Assembly (NCBI GenBank): GCA_903885755.1
Contig: CAISJZ010000471.1
Location: forward strand, 1 to 33,966
DNA: 33,966 nt
Origin: an uncultured Hyphomicrobiales bacterium
GTDB taxonomy: Bacteria > Pseudomonadota > Alphaproteobacteria > Rhizobiales > Beijerinckiaceae
Direction of reading: 5' to 3'
Below are positions 15,343-26,000 of the stretch, in pieces. The position numbers were made by a program, and so were the translations under genes. Each line of letters starts with the position of its first letter. Position 1 is the stretch's first letter. The notes under the pieces were generated by a model. The model searched no databases. It saw only the letters and a program-made list of their open reading frames with translations, and was not told where the DNA came from.

Positions 15343-17631
15343 ATGAATAATTCCTCCCCTCGCGGTTATGCGCTGGCGTCCATCCTATTCATCGTGGGGT
15401 CTCTGGCGCTGGCCTCGCCATGGCTCCTTGGAATCGTCACGATCCCCTGGGACGCCAAGGCCGAGGAATGGCCGCAATTCGCCTTCCTCGCGCGCTCGCT
15501 CGCGTCGGGCGAAAGTCCGTTCTGGACGCCAAACATATATGCCGGACTCCCCAACATCGCCGATCCGCAGGCATTGATCTTCTCGCCGTCGTTTCTGTTG
15601 ATGGCGTTGTTCAGCGGCCAGCCCGGCTTCATCATGGCGGACGCGGTTGTCTTCGCCATGCTGATACTCGCGGGCCTCGCGCTGATGCTGTTCTTTCGCG
15701 ATCGAGGCTGGCGGCCGGAGGGCGCGCTGGTCGCCGCCTTCGCCTTCTCTTTCGGCGGATCGGCGGCGTGGCGGTTGCAGCATATCGGGCAGGTGACGAG
15801 CCTGTGCTGGTTCGCCATCGCGCTGTTGCTTCTGGACCGCGCGCTCGATCGATCCTCGATCGTCGCCGGATTCCTCGCTGGCGTGATCGCCGGCTTCATG
15901 GCGCTGGGGCGCGATCAGGTCGGGTTGCTCGGCGCCTATGCGCTGGCCATTTACGCCTTATGGCATGCGTTTTCTGGCGCAAGCCTGGGCGCGCGCCTTC
16001 GCTCCGCCGTGGCGCCATTGTGCGCCGGATTTGTCGGGGGCGTTCTCGTAACGGCGATTCCCATCGCCTTCTCCCTCACGCTGGCGAGCGATTCCAACCG
16101 CCCCGCGATCGATTTCGCCGGCGCCGGTCGCGGCTCGCTGCCGCCGCTGGCGCTTTTGTCGGGCGTGGTCGCCAATCTCTTTGGCGTCGATGGTCCCTAT
16201 GAAAAATACTGGGGGCCGCCGTCGTCACTTGTCTGGGGAGCGACCGACCTCGCGCTGGCGCGCAACATGGCGACGATTTATTTCGGCGCGCTCCCCGTAG
16301 CCGCGCTGACGTGTCTCGGCATAGCGCGCGGCGCCCTGCGCGAGCGGACCGCTCTGGTCTTCACCGCGCTGATAGCGTTCATGGGTCTCTACGCAGTTGG
16401 TCGCTATACGCCAGCGTTTGGACTGCTGTATCACCTGCCTGGCGTCGAGTTTTATCGTCGCCCGGCGGATGCGACCTTCATGCTGGTCGCCGTTCTGGCG
16501 ATCGCGGCGGGTTACTGCGTGCATCGCGCGGTCGAACGCGGCGAAGGCCTGAACCCTGCGGGGCCTCTGCTCGTGGCGGGCCTGCTGGGCGTCTGCGCCT
16601 TCGTCGCGGTTGATCGCGAGCGCCTGGAGCAGGCGACGCTCCCTCTACTGACAGGTCTGTTTTTTCTCGGCGCCGCCGTTGCGCTGCTGGTTGTCCTGCC
16701 ACGTTTGTCCGCGCGATGGCCGGCGATGGCGCTTATCGCGGTGGCGGCGCTGATGTCGCTCGACCTCGCGGTCAACAACAAGCCGAACGAGTCCACGGGC
16801 CTTCCGCCGCAAGCCTATGACGAACTGCGATTCAACACTCACAACGACACGATCACGCTCATCAGGCGCCGCCTCGCCGACGGCGCGGCGGCCGACCGCC
16901 GCGACCGCGTGGAAATCGCGGGCGTTGGTTTCCAGTGGCCGAACATCGGCATGGTTCAAGGGTTCGATAACGACCTTGGCTACAATCCGCTGCGACTGAA
17001 ACTCTTCGCCGATGTCACCCACATCGGCGATCAGGTGGCCGAGATGGAACAGCGCGTGTTTTCGCCGCTGTTTCCTTCCTACCGCTCGCCCATGGCGGAT
17101 CTCCTCGGCGTCCGCCTGATTGTCACCGGCGCGCCGCCGCAATCCATCGACAAGGCGCTCAAGCCCGGCGATCTGAATTTTATCGCGCGCACGAATGACG
17201 CCTTCGTTTACGAAAACCCTCGCGCGCTCCCGCGCGTGTTGCTGGCGACGAAAGCCGTGGCGGCGGATTTCGGCAAGCTGATCGCCGAGGGCCCCATGCC
17301 GGATCTCGATTATCGCCAGTCGGTCCTGCTTGAACATCCGCCAACCGACACAGGCGAGGCGCGCCCTCCCGGCGAAGCGAAGATCGCGGCCTATCACAAC
17401 ACCGACATTCTCATCGAGGCGCGCGCGCCAGGTGGCGGCTATGTCGTGCTGAATGATATCTGGCATCCCTGGTGGCAAGCCACGGTCGATGGCAAGCCAG
17501 CGGATATCCTGCGCGCCAACGTCATGTTCCGCGCGGTCGAAATTCCACCGGGCGATCACATCGTGCGATTCGCCTTCCACCCCTTCGAGGGATTGTGGAA
17601 GCAGATGACTGGCCCGGCGCGAGCGCGTTAG
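15343..17631 (+). CDS. YfhO-like polytopic membrane protein (GT-C fold type)
   Basis: A 762-residue inner-membrane protein with about 12-13 hydrophobic segments in the first 490 residues and a large periplasmic C-terminal part. It carries features of the YfhO family: an Asp/Glu-bearing first loop (PWDAKAEEWPQFAF), NIYAGLPNIADPQ after helix 1, and near the end YVVLNDIWHPWWQATVDGK with the VDG..A.I.RAN pattern. YfhO-type proteins are thought to be lipid-linked-sugar-dependent glycosyltransferases that decorate lipids or wall polymers, with the substrate unknown here. It lies 54 bp after the GTP cyclohydrolase II-like gene on the same strand. It is the only clearly envelope-facing sugar enzyme of the neighbourhood. 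Confidence 0.85.
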   Translation: MNNSSPRGYALASILFIVGSLALASPWLLGIVTIPWDAKAEEWPQFAFLARSLASGESPFWTPNIYAGLPNIADPQALIFSPSFLLMALFSGQPGFIMADAVVFAMLILAGLALMLFFRDRGWRPEGALVAAFAFSFGGSAAWRLQHIGQVTSLCWFAIALLLLDRALDRSSIVAGFLAGVIAGFMALGRDQVGLLGAYALAIYALWHAFSGASLGARLRSAVAPLCAGFVGGVLVTAIPIAFSLTLASDSNRPAIDFAGAGRGSLPPLALLSGVVANLFGVDGPYEKYWGPPSSLVWGATDLALARNMATIYFGALPVAALTCLGIARGALRERTALVFTALIAFMGLYAVGRYTPAFGLLYHLPGVEFYRRPADATFMLVAVLAIAAGYCVHRAVERGEGLNPAGPLLVAGLLGVCAFVAVDRERLEQATLPLLTGLFFLGAAVALLVVLPRLSARWPAMALIAVAALMSLDLAVNNKPNESTGLPPQAYDELRFNTHNDTITLIRRRLADGAAADRRDRVEIAGVGFQWPNIGMVQGFDNDLGYNPLRLKLFADVTHIGDQVAEMEQRVFSPLFPSYRSPMADLLGVRLIVTGAPPQSIDKALKPGDLNFIARTNDAFVYENPRALPRVLLATKAVAADFGKLIAEGPMPDLDYRQSVLLEHPPTDTGEARPPGEAKIAAYHNTDILIEARAPGGGYVVLNDIWHPWWQATVDGKPADILRANVMFRAVEIPPGDHIVRFAFHPFEGLWKQMTGPARAR

Positions 17632-17640
17632 TGGCTCCGT

Positions 17641-18618
<978 letters not shown>

Positions 18619-18736
18619 GCTTCGTTCCTTCAGTCGAGAATGATTGCTCTACACCGAACCCGGCGGGCTCGCGACACTGGAGAAAATTGGAAAGACGAGT
18701 GGAACACCCACGCGCGAACGCCCGCCGATCAATCGC

Positions 18737-19789
18737 TCAGGGATTCCCGATGGCCGTCATACGCAATGAGGCCGGTACCCGCCGGTCGAGGTCCTGCTCA
18801 AGCGCGGCGACGCGGTTGGCCGAAGCCGACCAGTTCGCGATGCTCAGCGCGTTGTCGGCAAGCCAGTTCAGCGAGGTCTGCACCTGAACAAACGCCGCGG
18901 CCGCCTGGATCAGATCGCCAAGCGTCATGGCGCCGGACAGATATTTGGGCGCACAAAGCAGAAGGGGAACCGCCGGCGCGAGAAGATTGTTGGCGCTGCT
19001 GAGAAAGACGATGCGCGTTTGCCCGAGAATCACCCCCATCCACTTGCTCGCCAGATTGTGGAGACCGCGACGGAAATCACGTCCATTGATTTCATCGCCA
19101 TCGGCGGCGCTGGGCGCGGCGATCTGCTCTCGCGCCTGCGTCAGCCGGAATCGAAAGTCGCCTTCCGCCGCGGCTTTTTCCTCGACGCTGCTGACGAGCG
19201 GACGCCCCAATATGTACATTCCCAGGGACGTCGCGCCGGCATAGGCGATAACGGCGAAGACGAGATAGCCGGGAATGGTCAGACCGAAGATTTCGTGGGC
19301 GCCCCCGACCTTCCAGAGAACAAAGATGAAGGACGTCGACACCAAAAAGATGTTGATGACCCCGCCGGCCAGGTCAACGAACAGTTCAACGGCGATCCGG
19401 CTGTCGTCCGCGATGCGCGCCTCGGGATTGTCAATCGCGGCCGACAGAGCGAAATCAGCGTCGGCGCCCTTCTGCAGCCAGCGCTCAACAAGGCCCGACA
19501 TCAGCCAGAGCCGCCAGCCGACCTGAAGACGCATCCGGCACTGGATTGTCGCGATGGCGACGATAGCGGTTCCGCCGACCAGGATCGCCAGTTCCACCAT
19601 GCTGCGCGTGACGACATCGACTTCCCGGAACTCAAGGGCGTCGAAAAACCGTTTGCTCCAGCGGTTGACCTCAAGCGCGAGCAGCAGGCTCGCCACCAGA
19701 CAGGCCAGGAAGCCGAGGGAAAACAACCAGGCCACGCGGCGCGAGCGCTCGCTCCAGTAGCCCGATGCAAGCAGAAGAAAATGACGCAT
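18737..19789 (-). CDS. SbmA/BacA-like ABC transmembrane domain protein without ATPase domain
   Basis: A 350-residue membrane protein matching the SbmA/BacA-like (ABC_membrane_2) transmembrane domain, with about six hydrophobic segments. Family-like stretches are EVNRWSKRFFDALEFRE near 40-56, EARIADDSRIAVELFVDL near 123-140, VEEKAAAEGDFRFRL and the final ALSIANWSASANRVAALE. Relatives such as BclA or YddA continue from this point into a nucleotide-binding domain. Here the frame stops after 23 more residues and no ATPase motif follows in the next 118 bases. It may work like SbmA/BacA, a proton-driven peptide importer without ATPase, although those are about 50-70 residues longer. Alternatively it may be the truncated half of a fused transporter. 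Confidence 0.83.
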   Translation of the reverse strand: MRHFLLLASGYWSERSRRVAWLFSLGFLACLVASLLLALEVNRWSKRFFDALEFREVDVVTRSMVELAILVGGTAIVAIATIQCRMRLQVGWRLWLMSGLVERWLQKGADADFALSAAIDNPEARIADDSRIAVELFVDLAGGVINIFLVSTSFIFVLWKVGGAHEIFGLTIPGYLVFAVIAYAGATSLGMYILGRPLVSSVEEKAAAEGDFRFRLTQAREQIAAPSAADGDEINGRDFRRGLHNLASKWMGVILGQTRIVFLSSANNLLAPAVPLLLCAPKYLSGAMTLGDLIQAAAAFVQVQTSLNWLADNALSIANWSASANRVAALEQDLDRRVPASLRMTAIGNP

Positions 19790-20101
19790 TCATTCCGATC
19801 GTTGATTTGAAAAGCGCCGCCGAAGCTCGCCCGTGAAAATGTCGCGCGGCCCGTCAAAACGCGCGAGGGCGTCACGGCCCAAGATATAATATTAGCGAAT
19901 GTTATCAATGCGACATGCAGCCGGGTCCGGGGTAGCGAAGGCGCCGCGCGACGGCGAGCCCCGGAAACTACTCAATGCCGGGCGGCGTCACCGACCGAAT
20001 AGTCTTGCGGGCAAGCATCCGCCAGACGAGGGCTTCGTTTCACGGATCGAAAAAATGACGCGCCCCGGGCGGAGCGCGTCACGCAAAGCGTCCAAAATCG
20101 C
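19790..20101. other. Non-coding gap of about 310 bp
   Basis: I see no convincing gene here; the open frame at 19899-20144 has no ribosome site and runs antisense into the YkuD gene. An AT-rich patch at 19881-19908 could hold the minus-strand promoter of the SbmA-like gene: TTGATA (complement of 19903-19908), 16 bp, TATCTT (complement of 19881-19886). The far end carries the terminator of the YkuD gene. The middle part, 19920-20045, shows nothing I can name. Confidence 0.5.
20050..20081 (-). terminator. Rho-independent terminator of the YkuD gene
   Basis: On the minus strand TGACGCGC (complement of 20074-20081) pairs with GCGCGTCA (complement of 20056-20063) around a 10-base loop. A run of T follows (complement of the A run 20050-20055). 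It begins 20 bases after the L,D-transpeptidase stop. This is the clearest intrinsic terminator in the window. Confidence 0.85.
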
Positions 20102-20833
20102 TCAGAGAACCTTGACGGTCGTACCCACGGCGACGCGGCTGTAGAGCTCGATGGCGTCCTGATTGACCATGCGGATGCAGCCAGACGACACGTTCTTGCC
20201 GATGGTCCCGGGCTCCAGCGTCCCGTGGATGCGGAACAGCGTGTCCTTATTGCCTTGCCAAAGATACATGGCGCGGGCGCCGAGCGGGTTATGCACGCCG
20301 CCGGGCACGCCGATGCCGCTCTGCAGCTTGCCGACGCGCGCCTTGATGGAGGGATCGCGGGCGATCATTTCCGGCGGCGGATACCAGTCCGGCCATTCCT
20401 GCTTGCTGTTGATCTGCGCGACGCCGGCCCAGAGGAAGCCCTCCTTGCCAACTCCGACGCCATAACGGGTCGCGCGACCGCCGCCCTGAATGAAATAGAG
20501 GTAGTGGGCGTGGGGATCGACGACGATCGTGCCAGCCGGCTCCGTGGAGAGATAGGGCACGTCGGCGCGCCAGAAAGCCTCCGGAATGACGCCGGGCCTC
20601 AGCGCCGGCACCGGGAATTTATCTGAAATGTCGCGATACAGCGCCTGATAGCGATCCGGTCCCGCCGGGACGGCGGCGGTCCTGACCGCCTCGGGGATCG
20701 GCTCCGCCTTCGGCTTGGCGCCCGCCGCGAGCTTCAGGTTGGCCGCGGGAGGGGCGGTCGTGTTGCAACCGGCCAGCGTGAGCGCGAGACTGGCGCTTGT
20801 TCCGCCCAGAACCCAACGACGATTCAATTCCAT
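20102..20833 (-). CDS. L,D-transpeptidase (YkuD domain) lipoprotein
   Basis: A 243-residue exported L,D-transpeptidase that cross-links peptidoglycan by 3-3 bonds or attaches proteins to it. The signal peptide starts MELNRRWVLGG and ends in the lipobox LAGC (lipid Cys 23), followed by a Pro/Ala/Lys-rich linker. The YkuD domain occupies about residues 110-243. It has the catalytic motif HGT (H203) and SSGCIRM with nucleophile Cys at 219. Asn at 24 follows the lipid Cys, so outer-membrane sorting is expected. An upstream in-frame start 15 codons earlier is less likely because it would spoil the signal peptide. It sits 118 bp downstream of pbpC and shares its strand, so it joins a wall-synthesis group, perhaps with its own promoter. 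Confidence 0.93.
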   Translation of the reverse strand: MELNRRWVLGGTSASLALTLAGCNTTAPPAANLKLAAGAKPKAEPIPEAVRTAAVPAGPDRYQALYRDISDKFPVPALRPGVIPEAFWRADVPYLSTEPAGTIVVDPHAHYLYFIQGGGRATRYGVGVGKEGFLWAGVAQINSKQEWPDWYPPPEMIARDPSIKARVGKLQSGIGVPGGVHNPLGARAMYLWQGNKDTLFRIHGTLEPGTIGKNVSSGCIRMVNQDAIELYSRVAVGTTVKVL

Positions 20834-20935
20834 GATGCCCAACCCCAATTGATTTTCGCCCGCAGCATACAAAGACACGGCGCGACCGCAATATTTCCTT
20901 TGTTATGGTTAACATTTCCCGAACAGTGTTGCCCG

Positions 20936-20952
20936 GGCGCCGCACCGGCGCC
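20936..20952 (-). terminator. Hairpin at the end of pbpC, possible weak terminator
   Basis: GGCGCC (20936-20941) and GGCGCC (20947-20952) form a 6-bp stem around GCACC, touching the pbpC stop codon. No T-run follows on the minus strand. It could attenuate transcription into the YkuD gene rather than stop it. Confidence 0.35.
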
Positions 20953-23060
20953 TATTGCAGCCGCACCATGACGCTGGCGCTGGCGCCGCGCGCATCGATC
21001 ACCGAAACCCTGGCGAATCCAGCGCCGTCCGGGCGCCATTGAGACTGGCGGCGAAGGTCGGGCGCCCCCACCGGCGCGCCATTGACCATCCAGGTGAAGG
21101 GCGGCGCGCCGCCCTGCGCCTTGAGGGACAGCATCGCTTCAACCGTCGGACGGTCGAGGCCAAGATCGATCCGTGCGCCATCCGGCGGATAGGCGATCTT
21201 GAGCGAGCCAATGGCGGTCGCCACCGCGGTCTGGGGCGCGTCCTTGCGCAGATGGCGCAGGGGCGGCGGCAATTGCGCCGTTTTGGCGATCAGGACGTCG
21301 CGCGGCGGTCGGATCGGCTCACGCTCGCCGCCGAGGCGGGCGAAGGCGTCGAACAGGATGGGCGCGGCGACCGCCCGTCCGACCAGCCCCGGCGTCGGGC
21401 CATTATCGGCGCGCCCCACCCAGACCCCGATGGTCGTGTTGCGGTCGTAGCCCACGGCGAAGGCGTCGCGATAGCCGTAGGAGGTGCCTGTCTTGAAGGC
21501 GATGCGCCCGCCAATGGCGTTGGCGGGCGGCGGCGCGCCGCGCAGCACGTCGAAAACATACCAGGCGGCCACGGGCTCGCTGACGCGCCTGTCGGTCGAG
21601 GCGCGCGGCAAGTCGAGCCGCTCGACGAGATCGGGCGTCCGGCCGCCACGCGCCAGTCCGGCGTAAAGCCGCGTGAGATCAACCAGCCGCACGCCGACCC
21701 CGCCGAGGCCGACCGCCAGACCCGGCGCGCTGTCGTCGGACATAACAATGTCGGCGCCGGCGTTGCGCAGACGCGCGAGAAAAGTCCGCGGGCCGACGTC
21801 GTTGAGCAGCGCGATGGCCGGGATATTCAGGGACTGTTGCAGGGCGACGCGGGCGGTCACCTGGCCCTGAAAAGTCAGATCGAAGTTCTCCGCCGCATAG
21901 ACGCCGAAACGCGCCCTGTGGTCCTCCAGAATGGTTTCTGGATGGGCGAGGCCGCTCTCGAAGGCGAGGGCGTAGATGAAGGGTTTCAGCGCCGAGCCCG
22001 GCGAGCGCACGGCGTTGGCGAGATCGACGCCGCCGGCCCGTTCGGTCGAGAGATAGTCGGCGCCGCCGACATGAGCGCGTACCTCCCCGGTCGCATTGTC
22101 GATGGCGACGATCGCGACGGAGAGCTTGGGCCCCAGTCGCGCGGCGCTATCGCGCGCCAGCCCTTCCAGTCCATCCTGCAGACGGCCATCGAATGTAAAG
22201 CGCAGAACCCGGCGCTCCGGCGTAGCGCGCAGGCCGATCTCGCTGGCGTGCGGCGCCAGCATGGGGAACTGCTTGCGCGCCTTGGGGACGGGGTCTCTTT
22301 TCGCGGCCTCCGCCTCCGCGCGCGGTATGGCGCCGCGCTCAACGGCGCGATCCAGAACACGATCACGCGCCCGGCGCGCGGCCTCGGGCGCGCGATCTGG
22401 CCGGCGCGCCTCGGGCGATTGCGGCAGGGCGACCAGCAGCGCGGCCTCTGCGTAGGAAAGCCGCTTTGGCTCCTTGCCGAAATAGGCCAGACTCGCCGCC
22501 CGCAGACCCTCGAGATTGCCGCCATAGGGCGCCAGCGCGAGATAGAAGCCGAGGATCTCGTCCTTCGTGTAGGCGCGTTCAAGTTCGATCGCGCGGACGA
22601 TCTGGCGCGCCTTGGCGGACAGATTGCGGTCGTCGCGCGGCTCCAGCAGACGGGCGACCTGCATGGTGATCGTGGAGCCGCCGGACACGACATGGCCGCT
22701 GGCGATGAACTGGCGGATGGCGCGCGCCATCGCCAGGGGATCGACGCCATGGTGCGAGCGGAAACGACGGTCCTCGTAAGCGAACAGCAGCGTGAAAAAG
22801 CGCGGATCGACGTCCGCGACCGTCGTTGGCAGGCGCCAGCGGCCGTCGCCGGTTGTAAACGCGCGCAGCAATTTGCCGTCGCGATCGACGGCGACGGTCG
22901 AACCGCGCGCCGCGGCGGAGACATCGAGCGGCCCCAGCCGATGAACGTAGAACGCCGTCGCGCCGACGACGGCGAGGACAAGCACGGCGAACGCGCCCGC
23001 CACGAAGCGCCCGCGCAAGGGCCGCCGCGTCGACGCGGGCGCTGGCGCCGCCTCGCCCAT
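20952..23060 (-). CDS. pbpC: Penicillin-binding protein 1C (bifunctional glycosyltransferase/transpeptidase)
   Basis: A 702-residue class A PBP that polymerises and cross-links peptidoglycan in the periplasm, anchored by one N-terminal helix (about 19-40). The GT51 domain has the catalytic Glu E96 in YEDRRFRSHHGVDP, and STITMQVARLL follows. The transpeptidase domain has SxxK at S356-K359 (SPGSALKP), SxN at S410-N412 (SLN) and KTG at K523-G525 (KTGTS). A short BiPBP_C-type domain at 620-702 is the mark of PBP1C. Its start overlaps the alpha-2-macroglobulin stop (TGATG), so the two are translationally coupled. The same pairing occurs in E. coli (pbpC-yfhM), where A2M is proposed to trap proteases while PBP1C repairs the wall. 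Confidence 0.96.
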   Translation of the reverse strand: MGEAAPAPASTRRPLRGRFVAGAFAVLVLAVVGATAFYVHRLGPLDVSAAARGSTVAVDRDGKLLRAFTTGDGRWRLPTTVADVDPRFFTLLFAYEDRRFRSHHGVDPLAMARAIRQFIASGHVVSGGSTITMQVARLLEPRDDRNLSAKARQIVRAIELERAYTKDEILGFYLALAPYGGNLEGLRAASLAYFGKEPKRLSYAEAALLVALPQSPEARRPDRAPEAARRARDRVLDRAVERGAIPRAEAEAAKRDPVPKARKQFPMLAPHASEIGLRATPERRVLRFTFDGRLQDGLEGLARDSAARLGPKLSVAIVAIDNATGEVRAHVGGADYLSTERAGGVDLANAVRSPGSALKPFIYALAFESGLAHPETILEDHRARFGVYAAENFDLTFQGQVTARVALQQSLNIPAIALLNDVGPRTFLARLRNAGADIVMSDDSAPGLAVGLGGVGVRLVDLTRLYAGLARGGRTPDLVERLDLPRASTDRRVSEPVAAWYVFDVLRGAPPPANAIGGRIAFKTGTSYGYRDAFAVGYDRNTTIGVWVGRADNGPTPGLVGRAVAAPILFDAFARLGGEREPIRPPRDVLIAKTAQLPPPLRHLRKDAPQTAVATAIGSLKIAYPPDGARIDLGLDRPTVEAMLSLKAQGGAPPFTWMVNGAPVGAPDLRRQSQWRPDGAGFARVSVIDARGASASVMVRLQ

Positions 23061-26000
23061 CAGCGTTTCTCCGTCACCTCAAGGGAGCCCGACGCGGTGC
23101 GGCCAAACCGTTCTGGACGATACATGTCCTCGATGGTCGCGGGCGGCATGACATAGCGACCGGGCGTCACCGCTCGCGCGATATAGGCGACGGTGAAATC
23201 CGCCTGCTCGGACCCCGAGCGGTCAAAGGCGGCGACGAAACGATCGTCGCGCGACTCGGTGTGCGTCGGATCAACCTTGCGCTTGAGGAAAGCGAGATCA
23301 TCGACGCTGCCGCCGTCAAAGAGATCGGGATTGTCGATCTCGATGCCCGCCGGGAGATGATCGACAAGCAGCAGACGCGCGTAGGCGGATTCAAGTTCCG
23401 TCACCTTCAGAGCGACAACGAAGCGGTCGGTTTGGCGCATTGCCTTCGTCTGGTCGATCTTCTTGCCGTCGAGCGTGTAGAATTCGCGCTCGACGCGATA
23501 GCCCTGTTCGGCGGCGGGTTCGGGAACCGACGGGTTGCCTGACGTGGTCAGCACGAGCCGCGCCGGCGTCTGGCCGGTGTTGCCGATGGTCACGCTCGCG
23601 CCGTCGAGCGCCAAGCCCTTCCAGTTCCGGTAGAGCGCGCCCTGATGCGGCGCGCCATCAATCGTCAGGGCGATGGCCTGCGTATCCTTGCTCAGGGCCT
23701 CGGCCGCCAGCACCATCCACGTGTCTTCCTGCGTGCTGGTGTAGCGCGCGCTGGAACGCGCCTGTTCGAGCGTCACGCTCGCCTTGACGAGTTCGGCGCG
23801 GTCGGCCCCTGCTTCCGCGCCGAGCGCCAGCAGGCCGGCGCTGTCGCGCAATCGCGAGCCGTAATCGGAGCGGGAGAAGCGCGACTGCGGCGCCGCCGCG
23901 AGTTGTTCGGTCGCGGAGGCGAACACATTGCGCGCCCGGCCGCGGTCGCCCAGCAAAGCCAGCGCCGCGGCGATCTGCGCGCGCGCCAGCGGCGAGGCAA
24001 AACTCGCGAGCTTTGTGTCCGCGAGATAGCGCAGATCGCTCATGACGGGACGGCCGTTGCGCGCCAGCACATAGATCGCATAGGCGATCCCGTCGGCCTT
24101 GTCCTTGTCGATGTCATTGACATTGACGACCGTGTTGCGAAGGAAGTCGAGCGCCTGATCGAAGGCCTTTTGCGGAACCTCGAAGCCGCTCTCCCGCGCG
24201 CGTGTCAGGAAGTCGGTGACAAAGGCGTGCAGCCAGATGTCGTCATCGCCGCCCGGCGCCCAAAGGCCGAAGGCGCCATTCGTGCCCTGACGCGTCATGA
24301 CGCGCGCGATCGAATCGCGCACGCGATCGCCAACCTTGGGATCAATCGGCAGCAGTTCGGTCGCCGCCAGCCTGTTGACATAGAGCAGCGGCATGGCGCG
24401 GCTGACGATCTGTTCGGAACAGCCATAGGGATAGCGATCCAGCGCCTGCAACAACGCGGGCACGTCGATCGCGCCCATCGCGGAGACCGCGACATTGACC
24501 GCTCCGGTGCCGGGAACGAAGTCGGCGAGCAGATCGCCCGACAGCGTCACGGTCGTGCCCGGCGCGATGTCGCGCACGCTGCGGCGATAGAGTTCCGCCG
24601 CGCCCGAGTTGACGTTCAGCGCGAAGCTTTGCGTCGCCTTGATCCCGGCGCCCGTCAGCGCGAGATCGATGCTCGCCGCGCCGACTCCGCCGGCGGTGAC
24701 GGGAATGCTGACCTCGGTCTTGCCGCCGATGGCGAGTTTCACGGTCCGGCGCAGCGCGTCGGCGGGAATCGTCACGGGACCATGGATGTCGAGATCGACG
24801 CGATAATCGCCCGCCGGCGCCTCGACATTGGCGATCTGTAGATGGATGCGCGACTGATCGCCGAGCGACAGGAAGCGCGGCAACGTCGCCTGCACGACAA
24901 CGGGGTCGCGAACGATCACGTCGCTGGACGCCTGACCGACCTTGTCCTTCGACCAGGCCACGGCCATCAGGCGCATGGTTCCATTGAAGGCGGGAATATC
25001 GAACGTCACTTGCGCCACGCCATCGGCGCCGACCTTCACGAGCCCGGAATAGCGCGACAGCGGCTCCTGCGTCGGCCGCGCGCCCTCGAGTTGCGCGCCG
25101 CCATCGCCGCCGGAGCGAATGGCGCCGCGCGCGCCCTGCATCCCGTCAATGAGATACCCGTAGAGATCGCGCACCTCGGCTCCGAGCAGTCGCTGACCAA
25201 AGTAAAATTTTGTCGCGTCCGGCGGCTCGTAATGCGTGAGATTGAGAATGCCGACATCGACCGCGGCGAGCGCGATGTAGGCTTCCTCGCCGGCGGCGAG
25301 ACCGCCGACGCGCACGGGAATCGACAGAGGCCGGCGCGGCTCCATCTTGGCCGGCGCATCGATCGCGACATTGAGCTTGCGCGTGTCCTGATCCACCCCG
25401 AACCAGGCGAGACCCAATGCGCGCCCCGGCATGCGCCGGGCCGCCTGATCGAGCGGGCGATGGGCGATCGCCACGGCATAGGCGCTGGAGCCCCATTCCG
25501 CCTTGACGGGAATCTGGATCGCGTTGTCGCCGGTCTTAACGTCGAAGGTCTGGATGTCCTCGACCTTGTCGCCGACGATGGCGAGGGTCGCCTTGCCGTC
25601 AAAGCGCGAGTTAACCGCGACCTTCATGGTCTCGCCGTCGCGATAGCCTGACTTGTCGAGGGTCACCTGCAACAGGTCGGGCGTTTCGGCGCTGGCGTCG
25701 CCGGACCAGCCGACCTCGAAGGTGATCGAGGTCGGCGCGAGCGAGCCGTCGTCGGTCTTAAGATCAAGCCGATGCGTGCCCCAGCCCACCGGCGCGGAGA
25801 CGCGCGCGGGGCCGTCCGCCGCGACATCGACGCGCCCATCGGCGATGCGGCGCGCGGATTTGACCCGCTCGAAACCCCAGCGACCATCCGTATTGTACCA
25901 CTGGTAATCATTGCTGACGCGATAGAGCGACCATTGCAGGCCATGCCTTGCCACGCGCTCGCCATTGGGTCCAAGCGTCACCACATCGAAGGTCGCGGTC

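Noticed and set aside
19899-20144. 81-codon plus-strand frame in the gap beside the YkuD gene
   Set aside because: No ribosome site, no known motif, and it runs through a terminator into the 3' end of a real gene.
20955-23156. 733-codon open frame antisense to pbpC
   Set aside because: It mirrors a real gene with complete GT51 and transpeptidase motifs; its translation is Arg/Gly/Ala-rich with no domain, a common high-GC antisense artefact.
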